DNA of 64,000 nucleotides, from assembly GCF_037482285.1 (NCBI RefSeq), contig NZ_JBBEYB010000007.1:124001-188000 (forward strand), given 5' to 3'. The stretch is from Aquabacterium sp029268225. GTDB lineage: Bacteria; Pseudomonadota; Gammaproteobacteria; Burkholderiales; Burkholderiaceae_C. Below the pieces are notes generated by a model. The model worked only from the letters and a program-made list of their open reading frames with translations. It made no database searches and was not told the DNA's origin. Positions 1-7,591 of this stretch are shown in pieces. Each line of letters opens with the position of its first letter. Positions within the stretch are counted from its first letter, which is position 1. The position numbers and the translations under genes were made by a program.

Positions 1-1991
1 ACCGTGCCTTCCAACACCATGCCTTCCTTCAGGTCCTTGATGTCTTCCACGTCATCGTTGAAGCGGGCCACCTTGAAGTCCGGGCGCGGGTCACGGCCGG
101 GCTTCTCCAGCTCACCCAAAATGTCCTTCACCGTGATGACACCGAACTTGTCGTCGGCAAACAGCTCCGGCTTGAGGCTGCGCAGCACATCGCTCTTGCC
201 CATCAGCTCGCCAATGGGCTTGCCGGTCGTCGCCAGCATCTTCTCCACCACCGGATAGGTCTCCGGGTGCACCCCGGTCACGTCCAGCGGGTTGTCGCCA
301 TCGCGAATCCGCAAGAAGCCGGCCGCCTGCTCGAAGGTCTTGGCCCCCAGCCCGGCCACGTCCATCAACTGCTTGCGGTTGCGGAAGGCCCCGTTGGCAT
401 CGCGCCAGCGCACGATGCTGTTGGCCACCGCCGTGCTCAAACCCGACACCTGAGCCAGCAAAGGTGCCGACGCGGTGTTCAGGTCCACGCCCACCGAGTT
501 CACGCAGTCTTCCACCACCGCGTCCAGCGTGCGCGCCAGTTCGCTCTGGTTGACGTCGTGCTGGTACTGGCCCACGCCAATGCTCTTGGGGTCGATCTTC
601 ACCAGTTCGGCCAGCGGGTCTTGCAGACGACGGGCAATCGACACCGCGCCACGCAGGCTCACGTCCAGATCCGGCAATTCTTTCGACGCAAACTCGGACG
701 CCGAATATACCGATGCGCCAGCCTCCGACACCACCACCTTTTCGATGTGCGTGCCCGGCGCCAGTTGCTGGATGCGCTTGATGAGGTCAGCGGCCAGCTT
801 GTCCGTTTCACGGCTGGCGGTGCCATTGCCAATGGCAATCAGGTTGACGCCATTGGCAGCGCACAAACGCGCCAGCGTGTGGATCGAGCCTTCCCAGTCC
901 TTGCGCGGCTCATGCGGGTACACGGTCGAGGTGTCCAGCACCTTGCCGGTGTCGCTCACCACCGCCACCTTCACTCCGGTGCGGATGCCGGGGTCCAACC
1001 CCATCACCACGCGCTTGCCAGCCGGCGCGGCCAGCAACAGGTCGCGCAGGTTCTCGGCAAACACCTTGATGGCGGTGGCTTCTGCTGCCTCGCGCAGGCG
1101 CGCAAACAGGTCACGCTCCAGGCTCAGCGACAGCTTCACCTTCCACGTCCACGCAATGCACTTGCGGATCAGGTCGTCGCTGGGACGCTTGCTGTGGCTC
1201 CAGCCCAGATGGACGGCAATGCGCCCCTCGGCCAGCGAAGGCTTGCCGGGCACCACTTCCTCGTCCAGCACCAGCTTGGCATCCAGGATCTCTTGCGTAC
1301 GGCCGCGGAACACGGCCAACGCGCGGTGCGAAGGCACGGTGCGAATCGGCTCGTCGTAGTCAAAATAATCGCGGAACTTGGCCACGTCCGGGTTGTTCTC
1401 GTCTTTGCCCGCCATCAGCTTCGACTGGAACAGCCCTTCCGACCACAACCAGTCGCGCATCTTGCCAATCAGCGTGGCGTCTTCGGCCCAGCGCTCCGAC
1501 AGGATGTCGCGCACGCCGTCCAGCACCGCAAACGTGTCGGCAAAGCCCGCATCGGCGTTGACGAACGCAGCGGCCTCGGCCTGCGGGTCCAGCGTCGGGT
1601 CGGCAAACAGCTTGTCGGCCAGTGGCTCAATACCCGCCTCGCGGGCAATCATGCCCTTGGTGCGGCGCTTGGGCTTGTAAGGCAGGTACAGGTCTTCCAG
1701 TTCCTGCTTGGTCGGCACCGCTTCAATCGCCGCACGCAACTCGGGCGTCAGCTTGCCCTGCTCTTCGATGCTTTTGAGCACCGCGGCACGGCGGTCTTCC
1801 AGCTCACGCAAGTAGCCCAAACGGGCTTCCAGGTCACGCAGTTGGGTGTCATCGAGGCCATCGGTGGCCTCCTTGCGATAACGGGCAATGAAAGGCACCG
1901 TCGCACCGCCATCCAGCAGTTGCACGGCAGCGTTGACTTGCGCGGGGCGAACATTCAGTTCCGCCGCCAGTTGCATCAGGATCTTGTCCAA
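1..1991 (-). CDS. tex: Tex family RNA-binding transcription accessory protein, 3' end cut by window edge
   Basis: Tex is a conserved nucleic-acid-binding protein linked to transcription and, in some pathogens, toxin expression. The reading frame runs from the right into the window edge, so 663 codons are visible and the C-terminal S1 domain is only beginning at the edge. Visible are the N-terminal helical region (DGGATVPFIARYRKEAT), the YqgF/RNase H-like core (VMGLDPGIRTG) and a helix-hairpin-helix stretch (DLNTASAPLLAQVSGL). An in-frame TGA lies at 2004-2006. The best start is a TTG at 1989-1991, preceded by an AGG-containing ribosome site, because it restores the MDKIL N-terminus expected of the family; the first ATG (1974-1976) would remove five residues. 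It is divergent from pyrD. Identification is firm; the start codon is inferred. Confidence 0.9.
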   Translation of the reverse strand, partial: MDKILMQLAAELNVRPAQVNAAVQLLDGGATVPFIARYRKEATDGLDDTQLRDLEARLGYLRELEDRRAAVLKSIEEQGKLTPELRAAIEAVPTKQELEDLYLPYKPKRRTKGMIAREAGIEPLADKLFADPTLDPQAEAAAFVNADAGFADTFAVLDGVRDILSERWAEDATLIGKMRDWLWSEGLFQSKLMAGKDENNPDVAKFRDYFDYDEPIRTVPSHRALAVFRGRTQEILDAKLVLDEEVVPGKPSLAEGRIAVHLGWSHSKRPSDDLIRKCIAWTWKVKLSLSLERDLFARLREAAEATAIKVFAENLRDLLLAAPAGKRVVMGLDPGIRTGVKVAVVSDTGKVLDTSTVYPHEPRKDWEGSIHTLARLCAANGVNLIAIGNGTASRETDKLAADLIKRIQQLAPGTHIEKVVVSEAGASVYSASEFASKELPDLDVSLRGAVSIARRLQDPLAELVKIDPKSIGVGQYQHDVNQSELARTLDAVVEDCVNSVGVDLNTASAPLLAQVSGLSTAVANSIVRWRDANGAFRNRKQLMDVAGLGAKTFEQAAGFLRIRDGDNPLDVTGVHPETYPVVEKMLATTGKPIGELMGKSDVLRSLKPELFADDKFGVITVKDILGELEKPGRDPRPDFKVARFNDDVEDIKDLKEGMVLEGT

Positions 1992-2196
1992 GCTCGGCCT
2001 CGTTCAGAAACGCTCACGCGGGTGGGGCCATGCACGTGATCACCGTCACGCCCAACCCAGCTACAAGGGGCGCAGTTTGCCATACCGACACTGTCGCCTC
2101 CCCGCCTTGCCCCACACGAAAGACCGTCGACGGCCACCTCCCCGAGATCGGGGACAATAGCGGCTTGTTTCACACGTGTGCCGTTTCTGCCACCTC

Positions 2197-3234
2197 ATGG
2201 CCTTACTTCCCTACTCCCTGCCGAAATCCGTGTTGTTCAAGATGGACCCGGAGGCCGCGCACGAGCTGACCATGGCCGGTCTCGCCCGTTTCCAGAACAC
2301 CCCGCTGGCCTGCCTGTGGGGTGCCGAACGGGTCAACGACCCCGTTGAAATCGCCGGCATCACCTTCCCCAACCGGGTGGGCATGGCTGCAGGCCTGGAC
2401 AAGAACGGCCGCGTCATCGACGGCCTGGGCGCCATGGGGTTCGGCTTTGTGGAAGTAGGCACCGTGACCCCCAAGGCGCAGCCGGGCAACCCCAAGCCCC
2501 GCATGTTCCGCCTGCCCGAGGCCAACGCCCTCATCAACCGCCTGGGCTTCAACAACGAAGGCCTGGACGCCTTCCTCGCCAACGTCAAGCGCGCGCGCTT
2601 TCGCCAGAATGGCGGCATCCTGGGCCTGAACATCGGCAAGAACGCCGTCACGCCCATTGAAAACGCGGTTGACGACTACCTGATCTGCCTGGAAGGCGTG
2701 TACCCACACGCCGACTACGTCACGGTCAACATCTCCTCGCCCAACACCAAGAACCTGCGCGCCCTGCAAAGCGACGAAGCCCTCGACGCCCTGCTCGCGC
2801 AGTTGCAGGAACGCCGTCAGGACCTGATCAAGCGCCATGGCCGCACCGTGCCCATGTTCGTCAAGATCGCACCGGACCTGGACGAAACCCAGGTGGGCGT
2901 CATTGCCGCCACGCTGCAAAAGAACGAGATCGACGGTGTCATCGCCACCAACACCACCATCTCGCGCGAAGCCGTCAAGGGCCTGCCCCACGCCGAAGAA
3001 ACCGGTGGCCTCAGCGGTGCACCTGTGCTGGAAGCCAGCAACCAGGTGATCCGCCAACTGCGTGCCGCTTTGGGCCCGCGCTACCCCATCATCGGGGTGG
3101 GCGGCATCATGAGCGCCGCCGATGCCCGCTCGAAACGCGATGCTGGCGCCGACCTCGTCCAGATCTACACCGGCCTCATCTACGAGGGGCCTGAATTGGT
3201 CAAGGCCTGCGCTCAGGCCCTCAAGTTGGGCTGA
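2197..3234 (+). CDS. pyrD: Dihydroorotate dehydrogenase (quinone), class 2
   Basis: This enzyme oxidises dihydroorotate to orotate in pyrimidine synthesis, passing electrons through FMN to membrane quinone. The 345-residue product has the class 2 length and an N-terminal helix (MALLPYSLPKSVLFKMDPE) that makes the quinone tunnel and membrane contact. The NISSPNT motif near residues 178-184 carries the catalytic serine of the class, and the C-terminal phosphate-binding region reads DLVQIYTGLIYEGP. The start at 2197 is chosen over an upstream ATG at 2176 because the protein then begins as family members do. The 3' end overlaps the convergent HDOD gene by 14 bases. carAB, another pyrimidine step, lies 20 kb away. 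Confidence 0.96.
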   Translation: MALLPYSLPKSVLFKMDPEAAHELTMAGLARFQNTPLACLWGAERVNDPVEIAGITFPNRVGMAAGLDKNGRVIDGLGAMGFGFVEVGTVTPKAQPGNPKPRMFRLPEANALINRLGFNNEGLDAFLANVKRARFRQNGGILGLNIGKNAVTPIENAVDDYLICLEGVYPHADYVTVNISSPNTKNLRALQSDEALDALLAQLQERRQDLIKRHGRTVPMFVKIAPDLDETQVGVIAATLQKNEIDGVIATNTTISREAVKGLPHAEETGGLSGAPVLEASNQVIRQLRAALGPRYPIIGVGGIMSAADARSKRDAGADLVQIYTGLIYEGPELVKACAQALKLG

Positions 3235-5038
3235 CCACTTCCGCCCGCCGCCCGCCGTCCACCAGGCGGGTGGCCAACTCCAGGTTCTGGATACACTCTT
3301 TCGGGGTCAACTCCAGCGCACGCGCATAGCGTGTGTACACCTGGTGCACGGCCGAAGGCTGTTTCTCCAGTTCCAGCAGCACCGACGCAGCCAGCTCATT
3401 GGCCAGGCTTGCCACCGTGCGCAAGGTTTCCTCTCGGGTGACGGGCTTACGCACCGGATTGCTTCGACTCAAGGGCCGCGCCGCCGACAGTAGGCGCTCA
3501 TGCAGCCCCCAGTGACGCAACACGGCAGCCGTCAACTCATCCATTTCAACCCCCAACACTGCACTCACGGCAGCATCTGGCTGCATGCCGGGCGTGGGTC
3601 GGCCTTCAGGCTCGGTGGCGGGCAACTCCTGCATCAGCCGCATGATCTGTGCGGCCTCTTCCGGAAAATGGTAGGCGATCAAAGCCGGCCCCAGTGACTG
3701 CGCCATCGCAGCCAAGGCGGCTTCCTCATCCTGAATGGAAAAAGGTGCCATCAAGCGGGCCACATGCCCGGCAATACAGTGCCGACGCAACTCACCGGCC
3801 AGCACCGCCACAGCAGTGGCCCCCTCGTCGGCATTCAAACTGACCTGCGCAGCCAAGGCCCCAGGCCAGGCACGAATGCTCGAAGCAACCCGTCGAATCC
3901 CCTCCTGCCCCAACATCACCAGGGCCCTCGACAAGGTGGTCACGCCGTCGCCATCGCCCGGGCTCTGGAACGATGCGGTGTTGACCGAACGCAACATTTC
4001 CCAGGCCATTGCGGGGTTCTTCAACACCACCTCGACCAGATCATCGACGCGCAAGGTTTCGACCGACAAGGCCGACACCAGCGCCCGCTCGGTACCAGGC
4101 CGACCAGGCAAGGCACCCACTGTGTTGAGTCGATCCAGCAACAACACCAGAGGCCCGCCGGCATCCTCGGTGTGCGTCTTGATCCACCGCTGCAGGGCAC
4201 TCAAGAGCGTGCGCGCATTGAGGTAACGCTGGCGCTGCTGGCGATCCGTGGCCCGGTTGGCGATCGCACGCAGCGGATCCGGTACGGTGTGCGGCGTGCT
4301 CCAAGGCAAACGCACGATTTCTGTGCCAACACGCGTCACCGCATTGCCCAGATCAGGCTCATCCAGGGCGGGCTGGTTCGCCAGCAAACGGTGCAACAGC
4401 AAGCCAACCATCAACACGTCGCGCTCACATGCCTGACGCAAGCTGAACAGATCCAGCCTGGGTCGCCGCGGCTCACCAGGAGGCATCGCTCGCAGGCCCA
4501 CAGCCAATGCGGCAAGTCGAGCACGTCCAGATCGTTCCAGCAACACACTGTGCAAGCCGATGTCCTGATGCACCAGACCAGCCTCGTGCGCATAAGCCAA
4601 GCCATCCAGCACATCTACCACGATGGCCGCAGCCTCGGGTGGCGTCAACGGCGTTCCCTCAGACAGGCGTGCGCCCAAGGTCACCAGATCGCCCCACTCC
4701 AGAATGACAAAAGGCCATCCCTCGTGAACACCCACCTCCAGCACCTGAGCCAGATGCGGGTGCTTCAGTCGCGCCCCGAGTTGCACATCCTGCATCCAGA
4801 CGTCGCGCTCAGCATCGTTCAACGGCTGCACACGCGGCACACACAGGGCGACCTCATGCTTCAAATGGCTGTCCAGCACCAACCACAACTGCGACGCACT
4901 GGAGCGACCCAATTGCTGGCGCAATTCGAATCGCCCGAAATAGCGTGGCGTGGTAGGCGATGTGGACGAGGCTTGCGTCATGAAGTGCGCACTGGAAACA
5001 AGAGAGTAGCCGGGCCAGAAAGACCGCAGCCCCTCCAT
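3221..5038 (-). CDS. Protein-kinase-like domain fused to HDOD domain, probable pseudokinase
   Basis: A 605-residue protein with an N-terminal eukaryotic-type kinase fold (about residues 33-230) and a C-terminal HDOD signalling domain (about 285-480), followed by a helical tail. The kinase fold is recognisable (RYFGRFELRQQLG, LKHPHLAQVLEVG, LDGLAYAHEAGLVHQD), but key residues are missing. The nucleotide-binding lysine position reads VALC (63-66). The catalytic loop reads HQD (157-159) without the usual following lysine and asparagine. No DFG is seen. HDOD domains lack the HD phosphodiesterase metal ligands and act as regulatory modules. I infer a non-catalytic regulator that binds a partner or nucleotide. 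The start could instead be the ATG at 4981 (MTQASS); neither has a strong ribosome site. Confidence 0.8.
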   Translation of the reverse strand: MEGLRSFWPGYSLVSSAHFMTQASSTSPTTPRYFGRFELRQQLGRSSASQLWLVLDSHLKHEVALCVPRVQPLNDAERDVWMQDVQLGARLKHPHLAQVLEVGVHEGWPFVILEWGDLVTLGARLSEGTPLTPPEAAAIVVDVLDGLAYAHEAGLVHQDIGLHSVLLERSGRARLAALAVGLRAMPPGEPRRPRLDLFSLRQACERDVLMVGLLLHRLLANQPALDEPDLGNAVTRVGTEIVRLPWSTPHTVPDPLRAIANRATDRQQRQRYLNARTLLSALQRWIKTHTEDAGGPLVLLLDRLNTVGALPGRPGTERALVSALSVETLRVDDLVEVVLKNPAMAWEMLRSVNTASFQSPGDGDGVTTLSRALVMLGQEGIRRVASSIRAWPGALAAQVSLNADEGATAVAVLAGELRRHCIAGHVARLMAPFSIQDEEAALAAMAQSLGPALIAYHFPEEAAQIMRLMQELPATEPEGRPTPGMQPDAAVSAVLGVEMDELTAAVLRHWGLHERLLSAARPLSRSNPVRKPVTREETLRTVASLANELAASVLLELEKQPSAVHQVYTRYARALELTPKECIQNLELATRLVDGGRRAEVVSPT

Positions 5039-5271
5039 TTCACGACATATTCAGACCAGCCAATACTGTAGCCTAGGGGTGAGAACCGGCGCATTTCCAG
5101 CGATGCGTGCGCCTCCGACGCAACAGATTTCGGCTATGGACGCCATCAACAAGGTCTCTCAGGTCAGACCCTGATACCGATCTCTTCTGTGTCAAAATCT
5201 TCACATAAGTGGAAATGAGCGACATTACATCAAACGATCGCTCCTTTCCTTGCACCCACAAGGACAGTTTC

Positions 5272-5601
5272 ATGAGCAGCGACCTGATCAAACACATTTC
5301 CGACGCATCCTTCGACGCAGACGTGCTGCAATCGAGCCAGCCCGTGCTGGTGGACTACTGGGCCGAATGGTGCGGCCCCTGCAAGATGATCGCCCCCATC
5401 CTCGACGAAATCGCCAAGGACTACAACGGCCGTCTGAGCGTGGCCAAGATGAACGTCGACCAGAACCGCGACGTGCCCGCCAAGTTCGGCATCCGCGGCA
5501 TCCCCACGCTGATGATCTTCAAGGATGGTCAATTGGCTGCCACCAAGGTCGGAGCCCTGTCCAAAGCCCAGCTGACCGCCTTCATTGACGGCAACCTGTG
5601 A
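5272..5601 (+). CDS. trxA: Thioredoxin 1
   Basis: A 109-residue cytoplasmic dithiol-disulfide oxidoreductase, the standard thioredoxin length. The redox motif WCGPC is preceded by VLVDYWAE, and the cis-proline loop GIRGIPTLMIF is present. It reduces ribonucleotide reductase, methionine sulfoxide reductase and other partners using thioredoxin reductase. The ATG at 5272 follows an AAGGA-type ribosome site; an earlier in-frame ATG at 5209 would add an implausible 21-residue leader. It is followed by a strong inverted repeat and then rho, the trxA-rho order also known in E. coli. Confidence 0.97.
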   Translation: MSSDLIKHISDASFDADVLQSSQPVLVDYWAEWCGPCKMIAPILDEIAKDYNGRLSVAKMNVDQNRDVPAKFGIRGIPTLMIFKDGQLAATKVGALSKAQLTAFIDGNL

Positions 5602-5622
5602 TAGCCGGGCTGATTTCCTCCC

Positions 5623-5628
5623 TATAAT
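5623..5628 (+). promoter_or_regulatory. Consensus -10 hexamer upstream of rho
   Basis: A perfect TATAAT lies just before the trxA-rho inverted repeat. No good -35 hexamer sits 16-18 bases upstream, so this is a partial promoter match. If used, transcription would start inside the following hairpin and give rho a leader of about 225 bases. Confidence 0.4.
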
Positions 5629-5630
5629 GC

Positions 5631-5662
5631 GAACACCGACTGCTTCAACACAGTCGGTGTTC
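5631..5662 (+). terminator. Inverted repeat after trxA, likely terminator or leader hairpin
   Basis: Two perfectly complementary 12-base arms (GAACACCGACTG and its complement) flank an 8-base loop and are followed by GTTTAT. The uridine tract is poor for a strong intrinsic terminator, so partial termination or a 5' stabilising hairpin of the rho message is also possible. Confidence 0.6.
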
Positions 5663-5862
5663 GTTTATCTGCACGGTCGCCTGGCCGTCAGTCTGGGTAC
5701 AGAACCCGTCGAGTGAGACACCCTCACCGACCTGAGTCCTCTACCCGAGCGAACCGAGGCGTTCGCCTCAATCTATCTGTTCACCCACGCGTTTCTCACC
5801 TGCTCGGCCGAACGTTGCTGCAACGTTGATGTGCCTGCGGGTTTCGTTCAGGGTACCCCCAC
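5663..5862 (+). promoter_or_regulatory. rho 5' leader region
   Basis: About 200 non-coding bases precede rho. They hold a short GAGGCG/CGCCTC hairpin near 5755-5770 and a near-palindrome AACGTTGC-T-GCAACGTT near 5813-5830. Rho is known in other bacteria to autoregulate through its leader; a similar role here is inferred from position and length only. Confidence 0.4.
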
Positions 5863-7128
5863 ATGCATCTGTCAGAACTGAAGGCACTGCACATCTCCAA
5901 GCTGGTCGAGATGGCAGAGGCTCTTGAAATTGAAAACGTCTCTCGCATGCGCAAGCAAGAGTTGATGTTTGCCATCATGAAGAAGCGCGCCAAGGCTGGA
6001 GAGCAGGTCTTCGGCGACGGCGTCCTCGAAGTGCTTCCCGACGGCTTCGGCTTTCTGCGCGCCCTCGACACCAGTTTTCTGGCCAGCACCGACGACATCT
6101 ACCTGTCGCCCAGTCAGGTGCGCCGCTTCAACCTGCACACCGGCGATTTGATCGAAGGCGAAGTGCGCGTGCCCAAGGATGGCGAGCGCTACTTTGCCCT
6201 GGTCAAGGTCGACCGCGTCAACGGTTTGTCGCCTGAGGTCAACAAGAACAAGCTGATGTTCGAGAACCTCACGCCGCTGTTCCCCGACCAACAGTTCAAG
6301 CTTGAAAGCGACGGCCTGCGCAGCGACGACAACGTCAGCAGCCGCATCATCGACCTGATCGCCCCCATCGGCAAAGGCCAACGCGCCCTGATCGTCGCCC
6401 CGCCCAAGAGCGGCAAGACGGTGCTGATGAAGAACCTGGCCCATGCTCTGGTCGCCAATCACCCCGACGTGCACCTGATCGTGCTGCTGGTGGACGAGCG
6501 CCCGGAAGAAGTGACCGAGATGCAGCGCACCGTGCGCGGCGAGGTCATCAGCTCCACCTTCGACGAGCCGGCCCAGCGCCACGTTCAGGTCGCCGAAATG
6601 GTGATCGAGCGCGCCAAGCGCCTGGTCGAACTCAAGAAAGACGTGGTCATCCTGCTGGACTCGATCACCCGTCTGGCCCGCGCCTACAACAACGTCCTGC
6701 CCTCATCGGGCAAGGTGCTTTCGGGCGGCGTGGACTCTAACGCCCTGCAACGCCCCAAACGCTTCTTCGGCGCGGCCCGCAACATCGAAGAAGGTGGCTC
6801 GCTCACCATCATCGGCACCGCGCTGGTGGATACCGGCAGCCGCATGGACGAAGTGATCTACGAAGAGTTCAAGGGCACCGGCAACTGCGAAATCCACCTG
6901 GACCGTCGCATGGCCGAAAAGCGCGTCTACCCTTCCATCCTGATCAACAAGTCGGGCACGCGCCGCGAAGAGTTGCTGCTCAAGGCCGAAATCCTGCAAA
7001 AGAGCTGGATTCTGCGCAAACTGCTTTACCCGATGGACGAGATCGAGGCGATGGAATTCGTGCTCGACAAGATGCGCTCCACCAAGAACAACCACGACTT
7101 CTTCGACATGATGAGGCGTGGTGGCTAA
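5863..7128 (+). CDS. rho: Transcription termination factor Rho
   Basis: A hexameric RNA-dependent ATPase that ends transcription at rut sites. The 421-residue protein has the N-terminal helical and cold-shock-like RNA-binding region (MHLSELKALHISKLVEMAE, then DGFGFLR), the Walker A segment APPKSGKTVLM near residue 180, the Walker B region KDVVILLDSITRLARAYN, and the Q-loop/R-loop region DSNALQRPKRFFGAARN. Length and sequence are typical for proteobacteria. The start follows a long structured leader and is consistent with the family N-terminus. Confidence 0.98.
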   Translation: MHLSELKALHISKLVEMAEALEIENVSRMRKQELMFAIMKKRAKAGEQVFGDGVLEVLPDGFGFLRALDTSFLASTDDIYLSPSQVRRFNLHTGDLIEGEVRVPKDGERYFALVKVDRVNGLSPEVNKNKLMFENLTPLFPDQQFKLESDGLRSDDNVSSRIIDLIAPIGKGQRALIVAPPKSGKTVLMKNLAHALVANHPDVHLIVLLVDERPEEVTEMQRTVRGEVISSTFDEPAQRHVQVAEMVIERAKRLVELKKDVVILLDSITRLARAYNNVLPSSGKVLSGGVDSNALQRPKRFFGAARNIEEGGSLTIIGTALVDTGSRMDEVIYEEFKGTGNCEIHLDRRMAEKRVYPSILINKSGTRREELLLKAEILQKSWILRKLLYPMDEIEAMEFVLDKMRSTKNNHDFFDMMRRGG

Positions 7129-7137
7129 TCCACCCCG

Positions 7138-7160
7138 AAACCCGCTATAATTGCGGGTTT
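7138..7160 (+). terminator. rho terminator with a -10 hexamer in the loop
   Basis: The arms AAACCCGC (7138-7145) and GCGGGTTT (7153-7160) flank the loop TATAATT and continue into two more thymines. The loop contains the perfect TATAAT at 7146-7151, which is well placed to be the -10 of rpmE, about 80 bases upstream of its ATG. Confidence 0.65.
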
Positions 7161-7231
7161 TCCGGCTGTCGGAAAGTGCCAGGCATGGGGCTTGGTGGCT
7201 ACCGATGATGCAAACAGCAAGAGGTTTTCAT

Positions 7232-7489
7232 ATGCCTAAGCAAGGTATTCACCCCAACTACCGCGAAGTCGTGTTCGTTGACCAGTCCAACGGCTTCCAG
7301 TTCATCACCCGTTCCTGCGCTCCTACCAAGGAAAGCATCAAGCTGGACGACGGCCGTGAACTGCCCCTGTTCAAGCTGGAAACCTCTTCCGAATCGCACG
7401 CTTTCTACACGGGCCAGCAAAAGAGCGTGGACACCCTGGGTGGCCGCGTCGAGAAGTTCCGCAACAAGTTTGCGCAGTTCCGCAAGTAA
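7232..7489 (+). CDS. rpmE2: 50S ribosomal protein L31 type B
   Basis: An 85-residue ribosomal protein of the large subunit. It starts MPKQGIHPNYREVVFVD, typical of type B, and lacks the CxxC zinc-binding cysteines of type A (one Cys only, in RSCAPT). The ATG at 7232 follows AAGAGG; the longer open frame from 7151 is non-coding upstream sequence. Type B forms are usually associated with zinc limitation when a type A gene also exists, which cannot be judged from this window. Confidence 0.93.
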   Translation: MPKQGIHPNYREVVFVDQSNGFQFITRSCAPTKESIKLDDGRELPLFKLETSSESHAFYTGQQKSVDTLGGRVEKFRNKFAQFRK

Positions 7490-7535
7490 TCCGGTCCACG
7501 GGTCTGCACACACAGCGCCCGTTTCCGCGATACTC

Positions 7536-7563
7536 AAAAGGGTGGCTCCGGCTGCCCTTTTTC
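7536..7563 (+). terminator. Intrinsic terminator after rpmE
   Basis: A stem built from AAAAGGG (7536-7542) and CCCTTTT (7555-7561), extended by GGC-type pairs around the loop TCCG, followed by thymines. It lies 46 bases after the rpmE stop and just before the membrane-protein gene. Confidence 0.8.
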
Positions 7564-7591
7564 ATTTCTGCTCTGCTTGTCGCCACCTCGC

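Noticed and set aside
267..2039. Plus-strand open frame of 590 codons opposite tex
   Set aside because: The minus strand encodes clear Tex motifs throughout; the plus frame is a shadow.
5585..5590. TTGACG as the -35 for the TATAAT upstream of rho
   Set aside because: The spacing is 32 bases, too long for a sigma-70 promoter, and it lies in the trxA coding end.
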